Positions 1 through 11,619 of a stretch of DNA of 64,000 nucleotides are shown piece after piece. The notes beneath the pieces are model-generated. The model had not been told where the DNA came from. It saw only the letters and a program-made list of their open reading frames with translations, and did not search any database. Source of the stretch: Hortaea werneckii. Taxonomy: Eukaryota; Ascomycota; Dothideomycetes; Mycosphaerellales; Teratosphaeriaceae. Position numbers and translations under genes: made by a program. The stretch lies in assembly GCA_037044905.1 (NCBI GenBank), contig JBAOKB010000168.1, positions 62,001 to 126,000 on the forward strand, written 5' to 3'. Every line of letters starts with the position of its first letter. The first letter of the stretch is position 1.

Positions 1-382
1 ACTGTATAGCCATGCGACGCCTGCTGCAGCCGCGCTGAAGAGACCCCACTACATAAGAAAGAGAAGAGATCAAGTCAGCCTAAGGTTTAATGATACTTGA
101 GAGCTGTTTGATATGAGGGATTGATGTGTTTTGTGATGTTTTTTGTGCTTATTTTCTATTTTCCTTTTTCCCCTTCTTCTTTTCTTTTCCAATCGCAATG
201 ATCATAAAGGTGAGCCCCTGGGATCAAAGGTGATTTTTTTCTTTTTCACAAAAAAAAAATAGAGGAGTTGTAAAGTCTTGAAAACCTACCTTGGCGGCTC
301 CTACAGCAGCTCCACGAGTGGCTACCCATGCTGCCCCGTTCAGCTCCTCGTCGTGCGCCAAGCTACCGTGTGTCCGGACCAT
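1..382 (-). CDS. Partial small conserved protein, 5' end only
   Basis: Minus-strand ATG at 382-380 opens a 31-codon exon (382-290) starting MVRTHGSLAHDEELNGAAW and ending in GAAVGAAK. A GTAGGT donor follows and a TATGTAG acceptor lies at 50-49. Exon 2 (48-1) reads WGLFSAAAAGVAWLYS and runs off the window edge. Phase is 0 and the joined reading is natural: a polar start, a Gly/Ala-rich stretch, then a hydrophobic segment, as in small mitochondrial inner-membrane proteins. I do not recognise the family with certainty. The unusually long intron (241 nt) has a T-rich, A-rich middle. Confidence 0.55.
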
Positions 383-1165
383 AGTGATTAGGAGAAAAGG
401 ATCCTCTATCGCATCTAAGCGGGATGTGGAATTGATTCAGAGGATCGGAAATATAAAAAGTAAGAATAATAAGTTAGGCAGAAGATAGATGTAGAGAGAT
501 GGAAAGGAAGAACGCACGTGCCCAGCTTCAGAGGAGAAAGAAGTGGTGACGTTGTTTCAAAGACGAAAAGTCCCCGACCAAAGCCCGGATACTGTGGCGA
601 CCGCAAGACCGTAGTTACATGGTGCAAGATACTGCATCTCTGTACGGATCATACAGCATTCTTTTCAATAGCAGTTGGAACATTTTGACGATAGTGGCAA
701 GTATGAATTTGATAGTCTTTCCTTTGAAAAAAAAAAAAAAAAAAAAAAAAAGGCAACGGACTAAACGGAATGGCAGAAAAGAAAAGAAAATATACAATTC
801 ATATTCACCTGCGAAAAGCCATACCATACCATGCAATTTCCCATTCTTGAACCCTATCTCACATTCGTCATGTCTATCCCCTACCGAGTAGATCTACAAC
901 ATCCAAAATTCCACAACCAAACTCCTATGTCATCGCGACAAAGGGGGGGAAAAAAAAAAGGAAGCAAAGATTAGTCGCTGAATTTCCCGAGGGTGATGAG
1001 CAGAACGATTCTCAAACCGAACCCGATATTCCATCCCTTCCCCAAAACCAAAAGAAACCCCGCAAGGAGATAGAAATAGAGAGAGAGGACAAAACGCAAG
1101 AAGATTAACAGAATCAACTCCTCACCTCTTCTCTTCTCCATCTCTCCAATCCACATCAGCAGCAG
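383..1165. other. Intergenic region, AT-rich with homopurine tracts
   Basis: This is the promoter side of the partial gene and the 3' side of the kinase-like gene. It is rich in A and GA tracts. No reading frame here has recognisable family features. Confidence 0.6.
727..751. repeat. Poly-A tract (25 A)
   Basis: Uninterrupted A run counted by eye. It produces poly-Lys and poly-Phe shadow frames on the two strands. Confidence 0.9.
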
Positions 1166-3134
1166 TCATCCGACTTCCTCTTGACTCCCCTCATCCTCCT
1201 GATTTTCCCCACCGTCTTCGTACCCCGGACACCCCGGCTTCCGCCAGCGATGGCTGAGCGGGGCATGATTAGGACAAAAACAAAAATCGTCCTCGAAGCC
1301 GGAGATGAGGGACATCTGATGGCTATTAAGCCTCGACGCCGCGGACTTCGTCTCCGCCGTGGTCGTCGAAGAGGGTGTCGATGTCGTCGATGTCTCTAGA
1401 GGAAGAGGAGCAGGAGGGGCTCGGGACGAAGCAACCAAGTTCGATACGACCTCGTCGGCGTCGCTAGGGTTTTCAACAAACGACGACGAGGCCGGACACC
1501 CCCACCACTCTCAGAATCCCTCGTTAAAGGACGACCAGAGGATGCACGAACCCCTCCATCATCCCTCACCTCCTCCCCCTGCAACCCCGGGAAAACCCCC
1601 CTCTCCACCACCACCCCCTCATCAACAAACCGCTTCAGCATCCCCTTAACCATCCTGCCCAGATCGAACAATTCCGCCGTGGAAACCCTCTGGGTCGGGT
1701 CTCCGCGAGAGCAGATCTCGTCAAGGACAAGAGACCCGGGAGGCCCGGGCCCAGGGCGGAGAAGAGCTCGAAGTCGTGCGTCAGGGAAGGGGGAGCGGGG
1801 TGGAAGGGGAGGTTGCGGGGGTTGTAGATGTTGGTGGGAGCTGGTGGTGGCGGGGTGGGACAGTAGGGTTCTTGGCGGTAGCAGCCTTCTCCGGGGAGGA
1901 AGGGGAAGGGGCAGAAGCCGAGGAAGAGTCCCTGGGTAAAGATTGCAGAACCAGCGGCCGGTGGCGAGGGTGTACAGGACGGCGCCGAAACAGTAGATGT
2001 CGGTGGCCGGGGTCATGATGGGCGCGGGGCGCTGTAGCGCACGCTTCCAGCTTTCCTGGCGGGATTTTTGGAGAGAGGCGACGGCGTGGACTTCCGGGGG
2101 GAAGCGGCCGGGGGTGCCACAGTAGCCGGAGCTGGTGTGCGCGGGGCAGGCGTAGCCGAAGTCGGCAAGGACGATGGTTGGGAGGCCGCCGGGGAGTGCA
2201 GGCTCGGCAGTGGGCCAGCGGAGGAGGATGTTTTCCAGCTTGATGTCGCAGTGGAGGAGGGGTTTGTGGGTCGGGGTTGGGAAGGTGGTGGTAGAGGATG
2301 ATGATGATGAGGGGAGTTGTCGGTCGGAGTGGAAGGAAGGAGACCCAGATGGAGGTAGCCTAAAGCGTCGGCCATCGAAGCGACGAAGTGCAAGACGAAC
2401 ATGGCGGGTGCTACTGCGCCCCTCCGCTGAAGGTGATAGTGCAGATCGCCCAAGTCCCCGCCGTTGCAGTGCTGTAGGTACAGTCTGCAGATAGGGGTAG
2501 AGTCAGCAGCGGTTGCGAAAGCATACTTCTCGAGCTTGATGATGTTGTGCGGAGCTTGGGAGAGGCGTTTGAGGGTCTTGACTTCGTTCGGGGTCCAGCG
2601 TTTGGATGTGCCTCTGTTATCTTTAGTCTGCATGATCGTTTTGACGACTAAGAGTTGACCGTTGGAGTCCCTTTCGATGAGTTTCGCTTGGCCTTCGCCA
2701 CTTTCACCATACAGCATGATGGTTCGATGCCCTGTAGATGCTGTATTAGCAGTTCCCGGGCGCACCAGGGGCTCTATCCGACGATGAGTATGTTGAAATT
2801 GATCGACGGCTGAGTGGGATCGGTTTCGAGAGCTCACCACATAACCATCATCCTCAACATTGTCTCTGCGTTCTGCTGCCGGCTGTACACCACTGAAACC
2901 GTCAAAAGTTCCATAGCCGCGAGGGACATTGGCTTCGTTCCCTTGTGGGGAGTCGGCTTCATGTACAAGGTAAATGTACTCCCTATGGCCATGATGACGG
3001 AACATGCACTCACCGAAAGTCAGTACTATCATCATGAAGAACAAGACGGGAAGTGACAAGACTCCGGCGGTTGTGGCGTAGGATCCTACCATAGGCGTGT
3101 GGTCGGATGAGTTGGAGCTGAGAGTTGGTGCCAT
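1166..3134 (-). CDS. Membrane-anchored Ser/Thr protein kinase-like gene with frame breaks
   Basis: From the ATG at 3134 the protein has a polar N-terminus, one hydrophobic segment at residues 25-42 (LPVLFFMMIVLTF), a low-complexity linker, then a kinase N-lobe with the lysine in LLVVKTIMQ and a GGDL-type hinge. The C-lobe continues in another frame: LHCDIKLENILL (HRD is HCD here), ADFGYA, and TPATDIYCFG. The frame changes between about 2350 and 2250, again near 1930 and 1740, and again near 1500-1560. The last part, ending at 1166, is a tail with SDADEVVSN and a Cys-rich patch. No intron explains the breaks, since the stretch upstream of HCD lacks an AG acceptor. Catalytic Lys, Asp of HCD and DFG remain, so it may be active. 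A degenerate gene is possible, but sequence errors are more likely given the rest of the window. Confidence 0.6.
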
Positions 3135-5368
3135 GGCTTGAAGGGATGCAGGACCAGCCTGATATCGCTTCAGCCTGATGGAGACCCACTGGTAGGTGAG
3201 GTACAGTTCTTAAACCTGTTCAGGTGCACGAGGAGCAGAATCGCCATGTTGGATGATGATGAATGCTGTATATGAGGTGCCGAAGCCTTCAGCGGACCTA
3301 GACAATGGACAAAGCGAGGATGCTGCGAGTCTCGTGGGAAACTAAGGAAGAAAGGAGAGAGGTTTTCTTTGTATGCACCAGGGACAAAGCAGTATGCCTA
3401 CATTGTGAAGTGGCCCTGCTGGGTGGTGGACGAGTAGGAGGCTGGAAGGCTGGCCAGCTGGACGGCGTGGAAGAGACAAGCGTACATAGTCCAGAGCCGG
3501 CTGTCCATTCCGCATACCTACAGTACGTTATTGGGACGAAGACCAGAGCTGAAGCCCGAGTGGCGATAGCAATAGACTCAGACCCAAGAAGTCGACATGT
3601 TTCTGCAACAGCAGGAGAAATAATGGAGGTAGTGGCGATGGTATCCTACTATCGCGAGGAGGAAGCAGAGGCACCTCAGGCACCGTGCAGCTGAAGACGG
3701 ATACTTCAACGCGTGACGTAGGGTCCGTATGTTGCTTGCTATCGGCTTTGAGATGCTGCTTTTAAAGGTGGCTAGTGTGGTCGGAACTCCGAACTACCAG
3801 GTGTCTTCATCATCATCCCATCGTTATCAGTAGAGTGATCTCAGGAAGACGCTCTGCTATCATCAGCTGAGGTCAAGTAGTGAAAGACTACCTCTATAGC
3901 CTCGATAGTATGCCTAGTAGACTGCAGAAGCTGCGTAAGATGGAGTAATTACAGCTACAGTACCTTATTACGGAGATAGTGTGAGGTGAGGTGTATTGCG
4001 GGATTGTTTTTTGCAGAAGAGGCTCCGCTATTTTGGGACCGAATCCGGTTAGCGGCAAGCTTCTGCCGCGTTTCAGGAGGGATGACCAGGACATCGATGT
4101 CTATGATTGGTCAATTCCGAATGCCGGGGCTAAGAGGTGGGAAGCGGGCTGCAGCTTCGGGTCTCCTCGTTTGTCGAATAGCAACAACCGCGCGTCACCA
4201 TCACTACTACCTACCTGGGTACCTTGGTACAGCATGCGTGTCATGCCGCTGCTACGGCTGATAATGATGTTGATGATGTCGATCATCACAGTGATCATTG
4301 ACGGCTGCTAGCGAACTGGTTGCGTATGGCAGGAGACGGAATCAGGTGTGGTGGGAGTGGCCAAGGTTATTTATGCGGTTTATTCTTTTGCAAACTTGGA
4401 AGTGGTAGCTTGGCAGAGCAATAGCGGAGGAGTAGGTGGCAGTTGTCAGAAGAAGGCAGCAAAAAAAAAGAAGGCAGCACGTGGACCCTGGAAAAGGGCC
4501 ATCTTTAAGCTTTCTCCCGCATAATAAGCGTGCCTGGCCATGCAGGGCCTAAGCTGTTGTTGCCAAAAACAAGACCAAGAGCCTACCACCTCCCTCCTGC
4601 CAGCCATCAGCAATAAGGCCTGATGCTGCACCTATCTTGTACTCTGTCAATCAATGCCCGTATGACGTTGGTGTCAGGTTGACTGGATTATTCACTCAAT
4701 TTGACGTTTCGACTCGCCTTCTAGAAACAAGCGATTATTCTTGACAGGCGAGATTATTATCGTATCCTGGCGTACCGCGTGCGGCCGAAACGGCGACGGA
4801 AATTACAGCGCGCAGCACCGACGCGGGGGCTGCATCATTATTCTCGATTAGGGGTTACAGCACTGGCAGTGTAGTGGACTGTTCTGGCCTGGCCTGATCT
4901 GGCACGACACAATTACCTACTACTACTGCATTCGACTACACACATGCTGTATCTACCTTAAGGTTGATACTATCCCTTCAAGTCACACGTGAACAGGTCG
5001 CACCTCACGTCATTTGGCGCCTTCCCACGCCGCCATCTCCTTCTTCAAGCAAACACGACCGACCGACTGACCAACCAACCAACCCCCCGACCTCACCTGC
5101 AATATCACCGTCACGCGGCTTATCACAACGGCATCCTCGACTGGAAATAACAGCAAAGTGCCGTCCTGTCCTGTCCCTTACTGCCGAATCAGGGTGTGAT
5201 CCTTCCTACCTGTTCCCGGATCATCAACCACCCAACGTGACGGCGCCCATCCACGCGACAGCAGCACTCGACTGCCGCGGCCAGGCCAGGCATGGCTCCA
5301 ACGTATGTCAGAAAACATCACCTCTCCATACCAAACCCCACTACGCATCGACCCATGCTGATCTATAC
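3135..5368. other. Gene-free stretch between kinase-like gene and KNR4
   Basis: About 2.2 kb separating divergent genes. Frames of up to about 130 codons exist but have no recognisable motifs. The last 400 bases before 5369 are C-rich and look like KNR4 leader. A GTATGT at about 5303 could be the donor of a leader intron (inference). Confidence 0.5.
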
Positions 5369-7127
5369 ATGACGAGCAGAATCGCCGGCCAGTTCCGTGC
5401 CTTTTGGCATACCCTCACCTCCAATGACCGCCACGCCTCATCCGAGTCGCCCTATCGCACCGGCAATCATGTCCCCCTCCCCCAAAACCGCCATACGCCT
5501 CTCGCATCCGCCGCGACCAGCGCGTTCGACAGCCGCACCGACCTCAATTCCGATATAGAGGCTGGTCAGGGCTTCGTCAACAGTAATGGCGGAGCCGCAT
5601 CACCCAACGCCCCCTATTCGCCCGGCATGCGGAAACAGCTGCAGCGACAGAGCTCCGGCATGGATGCGCGCATGGAGAGTGTCGGCGCCGGCGAGATCCA
5701 GATGCAGAATTTCAGCGAAGGCCTGCCGCCGCCTCCTCCCGTCAGCCACTCGTGGGAGCGCATGGAGCGCTGGCTCGAGGATAACTACGAAGAGCTCTTC
5801 GAGAACCTGTGTGAAGGCGCGACCGTGAATGATGTGAATGAGCTCGAGCATGAATTAGATTGCACCCTACCGCAAGAGCTGCGCGAGTCGATCCAGTACC
5901 ATGATGGACAGGAGCGCGGTGGCATGCCAACCGGCATCCTTTTCGGCTGCATGTTGATGGACTGCGAAGAGATCCTTCAAGAATGGCAGCAGTGGCGGAC
6001 CGTCAACGAGGCCTATCTCAGCACCAACCCCAACGACTTTGTCATCCCTCAGGCGCCCCTGAAGGCCTTCGCAGGCTCTTCCTCCTCTGCTGTACCGACC
6101 GCGCAAGCCAACTCCGCCGACAGCAGGTGGAGACAAGAACTAATGGACAAGCAAGACTCGCAGCCGACCAACGCCGTGCAAAAGTCATACGCCCACCCAG
6201 CATGGATCCCCGTCGCCCGTGATTGGGGTGGAAACAACATTGCCATCGACCTCGCACCTGGGCCGACTGGCAAATGGGGCCAGATCATCCTGATGGGACG
6301 CGACTACGACTGCAAATACGTCATCAGCCGATCATGGTCGGCCTTCCTGGCCACAGTCGCAGACGACATGGAGAGCGGGAAAGCGTTCATCGACGAGGAA
6401 ACGAACGAGCTCAAACTGCGCGAGTTCAAGCAACAGGGGGTCGAGCCAGCATACATCGACATTCTGCGGTGGAGGACAGATCAGAAGTACGGCCGCAAGA
6501 AGCCCGTACGGAGACCGCTGAGGATCAACAGCAACGTGGCCGGCCCTAGTCAAACGGCTAAGTCCCTACCAGAGCCCCAGCTCCTCTGTAGCCGCCGACG
6601 ACCGTGGCCGGAGTCCCCACCGTCCCGCCAACGGCAAACAACCCGCGACGTCCAGCCCGCGCGCGCACGTCAGCAGTCCGCTCGCGCGCGTGGCCGAGGA
6701 ACCGCAACCGCAGCAGCAGCCCGCCGCGGCGAAGATGGAAGTCGGCAGTAGCAGCGGCGGCGAAGACGCCGTCCCGCAGGCGAAGCTCGTCTCGGTCGAA
6801 ACCCCCAGCACCGTCGCCAATCCATCTTCGAGCAGTAACAACAAGGAGAAAGACCTCGTCTCGATCGACACTCCGCGGCAAAGCAACGACGGGGAGGCGG
6901 AAGCGAAACGTGACAGCCTGCCCAAATCCGCAGGCCGCGGAAACAGCGAAGAGGCGGACCAGGGAGAAGAGAAGGGAGAAGAGGTCGTAGACAAGTCTGC
7001 GCTTGAGAACCCGCCGCGCGCGGAGAAGAGCGAGGAGGAGAGAGGGGTGGAGGCTGCTGCTAAGGGGGGCGCGGAGGAAGAGGATGAGGTGGTAGGTGAG
7101 GGGGAGATGAGGGATGTGAAGATTTAG
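5369..7127 (+). CDS. KNR4: KNR4/SMI1 cell-wall assembly regulator
   Basis: KNR4/SMI1 is a largely disordered hub linking the cell-integrity MAP kinase pathway and glucan synthesis to wall assembly. The start chosen is the ATG giving MTSRIAGQFRAFWHTLTSND, which matches the conserved fungal N-terminus; the open frame upstream begins without a good start. The SMI1/KNR4 (SUKH-type) domain runs from SWERMERWLEDN through ILFGCMLMDCEEI to WIPVARDWGGN, KYVISRSWSAFLA and IDILRWRTDQKYGRKKP. The C-terminal tail lies in a different frame: KRLSPYQSPSSSVAAD, then GKQPATSSPRAHVSSPLARV, then an acidic end with VSIDTP. One base too many lies between about 6535 and 6560. Removing one gives exactly 586 codons including stop. 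There is no intron in the CDS. Confidence 0.85.
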
Positions 7128-8199
<1,072 letters not shown>

Positions 8200-8700
8200 T
8201 TAGGGATGTGGCCAATTGCAGTGCTGAAGACACGCACCGCAAGCGCTTAGAAACTCTGGCTCCTGGCGAGCTTTTCGCAGTACGCAGCAGACCACATCCG
8301 GAGAACTGCTCACGAGAGAAGCTCCTGGTCCCGCTTGCGAGTCCACGCGAAAGGAGTCGTCAGGGGTACCCTTCTGCGAGCTTGTCATCGGATGATCGAC
8401 AAGGTGCTTGCAGTGCCTTATGGTATATGTGAAGTAGTTATACGGGCTGAGTTGGTGGGTATGCCATGCAAGATCGACGTCGAGAGTGGGGACGGCTGTG
8501 TTCGTGAATCTGCCATGGTTTCTTGCGAAGTGGTCGGGTTTTTTTAGGAAGACGGTATGTGGTCGGGGGGGGGGGGGGGGGGGGGGGAAGGGGGCGGGGG
8601 AGTGCAGCCAGTCGATATGATGCAGTTTGATTCGCGTCAGTAGTCGCAAGGTCCTCGAGGGCATATCAGTGAAGCTTGGAGGCGATTGAAAGAGATGCAA
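8200..8700 (-). pseudogene. Broken glycine-rich-domain protein (GRDP, DUF1399) fragment
   Basis: A minus-strand frame contains KLHHIDWLHSPA and VPTLDVDLAWHTHQLSP, hallmark motifs of the fungal/plant GRDP family (DUF1399). After VDH the family continuation DDKLAEGY appears one frame away, and FAWTRKRDQEL in the third frame, so at least two frame changes occur within 100 bases. A 23-base G tract (poly-Pro on this strand) interrupts the segment between the two motifs. Family members are usually several hundred residues long. I find no trace of the rest in the 900 bases before ARG7. I read this as a relic; sequence errors could add to the damage. Confidence 0.55.
8565..8587. repeat. Poly-G tract (23 G)
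   Basis: Uninterrupted G run inside the GRDP relic. Such runs are prone to slippage both in vivo and in sequencing. Confidence 0.9.
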
Positions 8701-9604
8701 GTCGTCGTGCAGGATGCATGAGAAACATGTCCGACATGGGTATGAGCCAGATCAAGGGAGAAACGAGGTCCCCTCGGTGAGGCTCAGTGAGGCTTGTAGC
8801 TTCCCATACTGTATAGCCCTAATATGCCCGTCTACTGTTGGCGTGTTGGAAGTGGCAGTGGTTGGTGCAACAAGATATATCCGTGATACCCGTTCCGATG
8901 GATGATGCGGAAAAGCATTAACGACTTTGATGCCACGCCCATCTCCTCCAGAGACTCTAATGGCGTGCGAGCACTGCCTACCTCCTTATGAACTGCCAGC
9001 GACAAACGCAGTGAAAAGAGCTCACAAGGCAAAAATGGCAATGCTCGCTCCGTCTGCTAAAGCCCTGCGCCTCATCCTCCTATGGAGCCAGGTTTCCGGA
9101 AAGTCCGTCCGCATGATTGAGCATCGATCTTTCAGCCAGCCGTGCAAGGGAAACGATGGCGGATAGCGCTCATGGTCTATGTGTGAGGCATTGTGTAGCA
9201 CTGCACGATGGAAATGTAAATATCGTCGTAGCCATAGGCGGATTGAAGTTGTTACTGCTGGCAGCAATTTACTTGGAAATGTTAGGGTTGCGTAGGGTTG
9301 CGAGAGCGTAAAGGTATCTGTACTCGTTGGGCAGCAAATCTAGACAGCTTCGAAGGGTCATATTTTGGGTGGAAGGGCAAGGAAACCGAAACGAGTGAGG
9401 AAAACCTTCCAGGTGCGATTCTTGGGCATCCAAGTCATGACTCGGCTTCAAGGCCGTGGAGACACCGCCTCGAAATGTTGGTTGTGTATCGACAACACCC
9501 CCCATCACATCGCAACATCAGAGCCTGCCAGAATTCACCAGGATGACTGCCAGTGGGACCAGAATTGAAATAATACCTGGGAAATTTAATTACAGCCCTA
9601 CACT
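8701..9604. other. Gene-free stretch downstream of ARG7
   Basis: Neither strand shows recognisable protein motifs. It might hold eroded upstream parts of the GRDP relic, but I could not match any. Confidence 0.45.
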
Positions 9605-11190
9605 TTACGTCCTATAATCCCCATTAATAGTAACATACTCATGGCTGAAATCACAAGTCCAAACCACAGCCTCAAACTGCTTCCTATCCTCCTGCATCAA
9701 CTTTTCAGCGCTCAGACCCTTGGACAACGCAAAGGAGGCCCTCTTCTCCATATCCCGCACCTGGGCCTTCGTCAGCGGCCCATCGTCAAGGCGGACCAGG
9801 ACCTCCAGGTCCTCCATCTCGAGGATCTCCTTGGCCCGCGTCTCGTCCACCTGCTCCGGTTCGCCGCGCACGAGGAGTTTGAGCTCGGGCGAGCCGTCGG
9901 CGGGGACGAAGGAGACGGAGGTCCGCTCCGGCCCGACCTGGTACAGCGACCCTTCCATGTCCATGGTGCTGGTGCTAAGCGGCGTCTCGATTGAAGGGAT
10001 GATTCCGGGGGCGTAGCCGATGGCGCAGAGGATACGACCCCAGTTCGCGTCCTTTCCGTACAAGGCGGTTTTGACGAGAGAGGAGGTTGCGATGGAGTTG
10101 GCGGCGCGCTTGGCGGTGCGGTAGGAAATGTCGCTTTGCACGCGGACGGTGACGAATTTGGTGGCACCTTCGCCGTCACGGACCACTAACTGGGCGAGGT
10201 CGCGCATGAAGTCCTGGAGAATGGCGAGGAATGCCTGGGCATCCTCGGACGGCGTTAATGGTTCCTGGTTGCGGCTGCTGCGAGTTTCATGTTCTATGGC
10301 GGGCTGGCCTTCAGGAGCGGCGGCGCCGTTGGCGAAGAGGGCGACCGTGTCGTTGGTAGACGTGTCACCATCGATGGTGATGCAGTTGAAGGTGCCTCTG
10401 GTGGCAATGCGCAGCATCCCGTTTATGGCTGACGGGCTGATTTTGGCGTCGGTACAGATGATGCCGAGGAGGGTAGCCATGTTTGGATGAATCATGCCGG
10501 CACCTTTGGTCATCCCTGCGATGCGGTACTCGGTCTCTGGGTGTGACGGCAATGTGAAAGTCCGTGAGATCAGCTTGGGGAATGTATCAGTAGTGCAAAT
10601 GGCTTGTGCGGCCTTCAACCAATGCTCATGAGTGTTTCCTAGCGCCTGGTGGGCTTTCGGTATAGCGCCTGTGATCTTGTCGATTGGTAGTTGCTGGCCT
10701 ATAACACCCGTACTCATGACCAGCGTCTGCGGCGGATCCTGCAGCTCTCCAAGCCCCGTTCTGACTTCGCCAAAGCACTTGTCAGTCTCCCTTCCCATGG
10801 TGGCTGCATCTTCTGCACCTTTTTTCCGGTGACAGCATTAGCACAACCTGAATTGACGATCACGCCTCGGAAGCCCTCGTTGGCTCTTTCCTTCAGTGTC
10901 CGCCTCGAGACTGTCACAGGTGCCGCTTTGAAGACGTTGCGGGTAAAGACAGCAGCAGCGGAACAGGCTTGCTCCGAAACCACCATGGTGACATCGTCGT
11001 ACTTCGTGTTACTCGCCTTGACACCAGCGTGCGCTGTGCCAGCTAGGAAGCCTTTGGGGTAAGTACCTGAGGTTGGGACATATTTCTGCTTGGCCGCGGG
11101 AATGGAGCGATCACCCGGTGCTGAGTACTGTCGCACCTGGACGAAAGCCGCATTGAAGGCGCGCCTGAATGCCATGTTCTTCGGCGCCAT
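9605..11190 (-). CDS. ARG7: Mitochondrial ornithine acetyltransferase (ArgJ type), frame break at an A6 tract
   Basis: ArgJ/Arg7 moves the acetyl group from N-acetylornithine to glutamate in the mitochondrial arginine cycle; fungal forms also make acetylglutamate. The start at 11190 (MAPKNMAFRRAFNAAFVQVR) gives a presequence; an in-frame ATG at 11259 is possible. VPTSGTYPKGFLAGTAHAG, GVIVNSGCANAVTG, then HPNMATLLG (self-cleavage site, catalytic Thr), TIDGDTSTND, GKDANWGRI and the C-terminal CDFSHEYVTINGDYRT are all present. The frame changes at the A6 run (T10820-10825 on the plus strand); one more A gives 529 codons. Near the C-terminus about 35 extra residues separate VRLDDG from EAVVWTCDF. 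Part of them (69 nt from GTGCGG to ATGCAG) could be an in-frame intron. Divergent from aminopeptidase P. Confidence 0.88.
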
Positions 11191-11619
11191 CCTGGTGAGC
11201 TTCTGCCCAGTGGAGGCGGTATGTCGCGGTAGCGGATCAGTCTGATAGCAATTGGCCAAGATATGAGTCGCGAATGAATGGTCGAACTACTTCTGTACCG
11301 CAAGGCGTCCGGCGCCCGAGACAACACAGCTATACACCACCACCCCTCGTACTATGTATGTCAAGACTGCCGTGCGCGTATTGGCGCCTCCTGCAGACAA
11401 GGATAATACTGTGACTCAGGAAGGATTGGAAATTGCCTTCTCAATCATCCACTATGCAGAAGCCCGGATAAAGATTCGGGTGATCCTCGGAATCAATGGG
11501 ACTGGGACCTGCAGGAGACGCTGGAGGTGTTGACGACCTTCCGGAATCGGACGTCAGCCATTGATGGGATGGGCCACATGTCTGCTGTAGCTCCACCGCC
11601 CGCCGCTCGTGTACCGTAG
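11191..11619. promoter_or_regulatory. Shared promoter region, ARG7 and aminopeptidase P
   Basis: About 430 bases separate the divergent start codons, so both promoters must lie here. I saw no clear TATA box or named operator. Confidence 0.5.

Noticed and set aside
2960..3025. Possible in-frame intron near the kinase-like N-terminus (GTGAGT to GAAG)
   Set aside because: 57 bases, in phase either way. Without transcripts I cannot decide, and retaining it reads well.
3305..3694. 129-codon plus-strand frame
   Set aside because: No recognisable fold or family; sits in the promoter of the kinase-like gene. Left as unproven.
5600..6257. Several minus-strand frames over KNR4
   Set aside because: Antisense shadows of a clearly conserved plus-strand gene.
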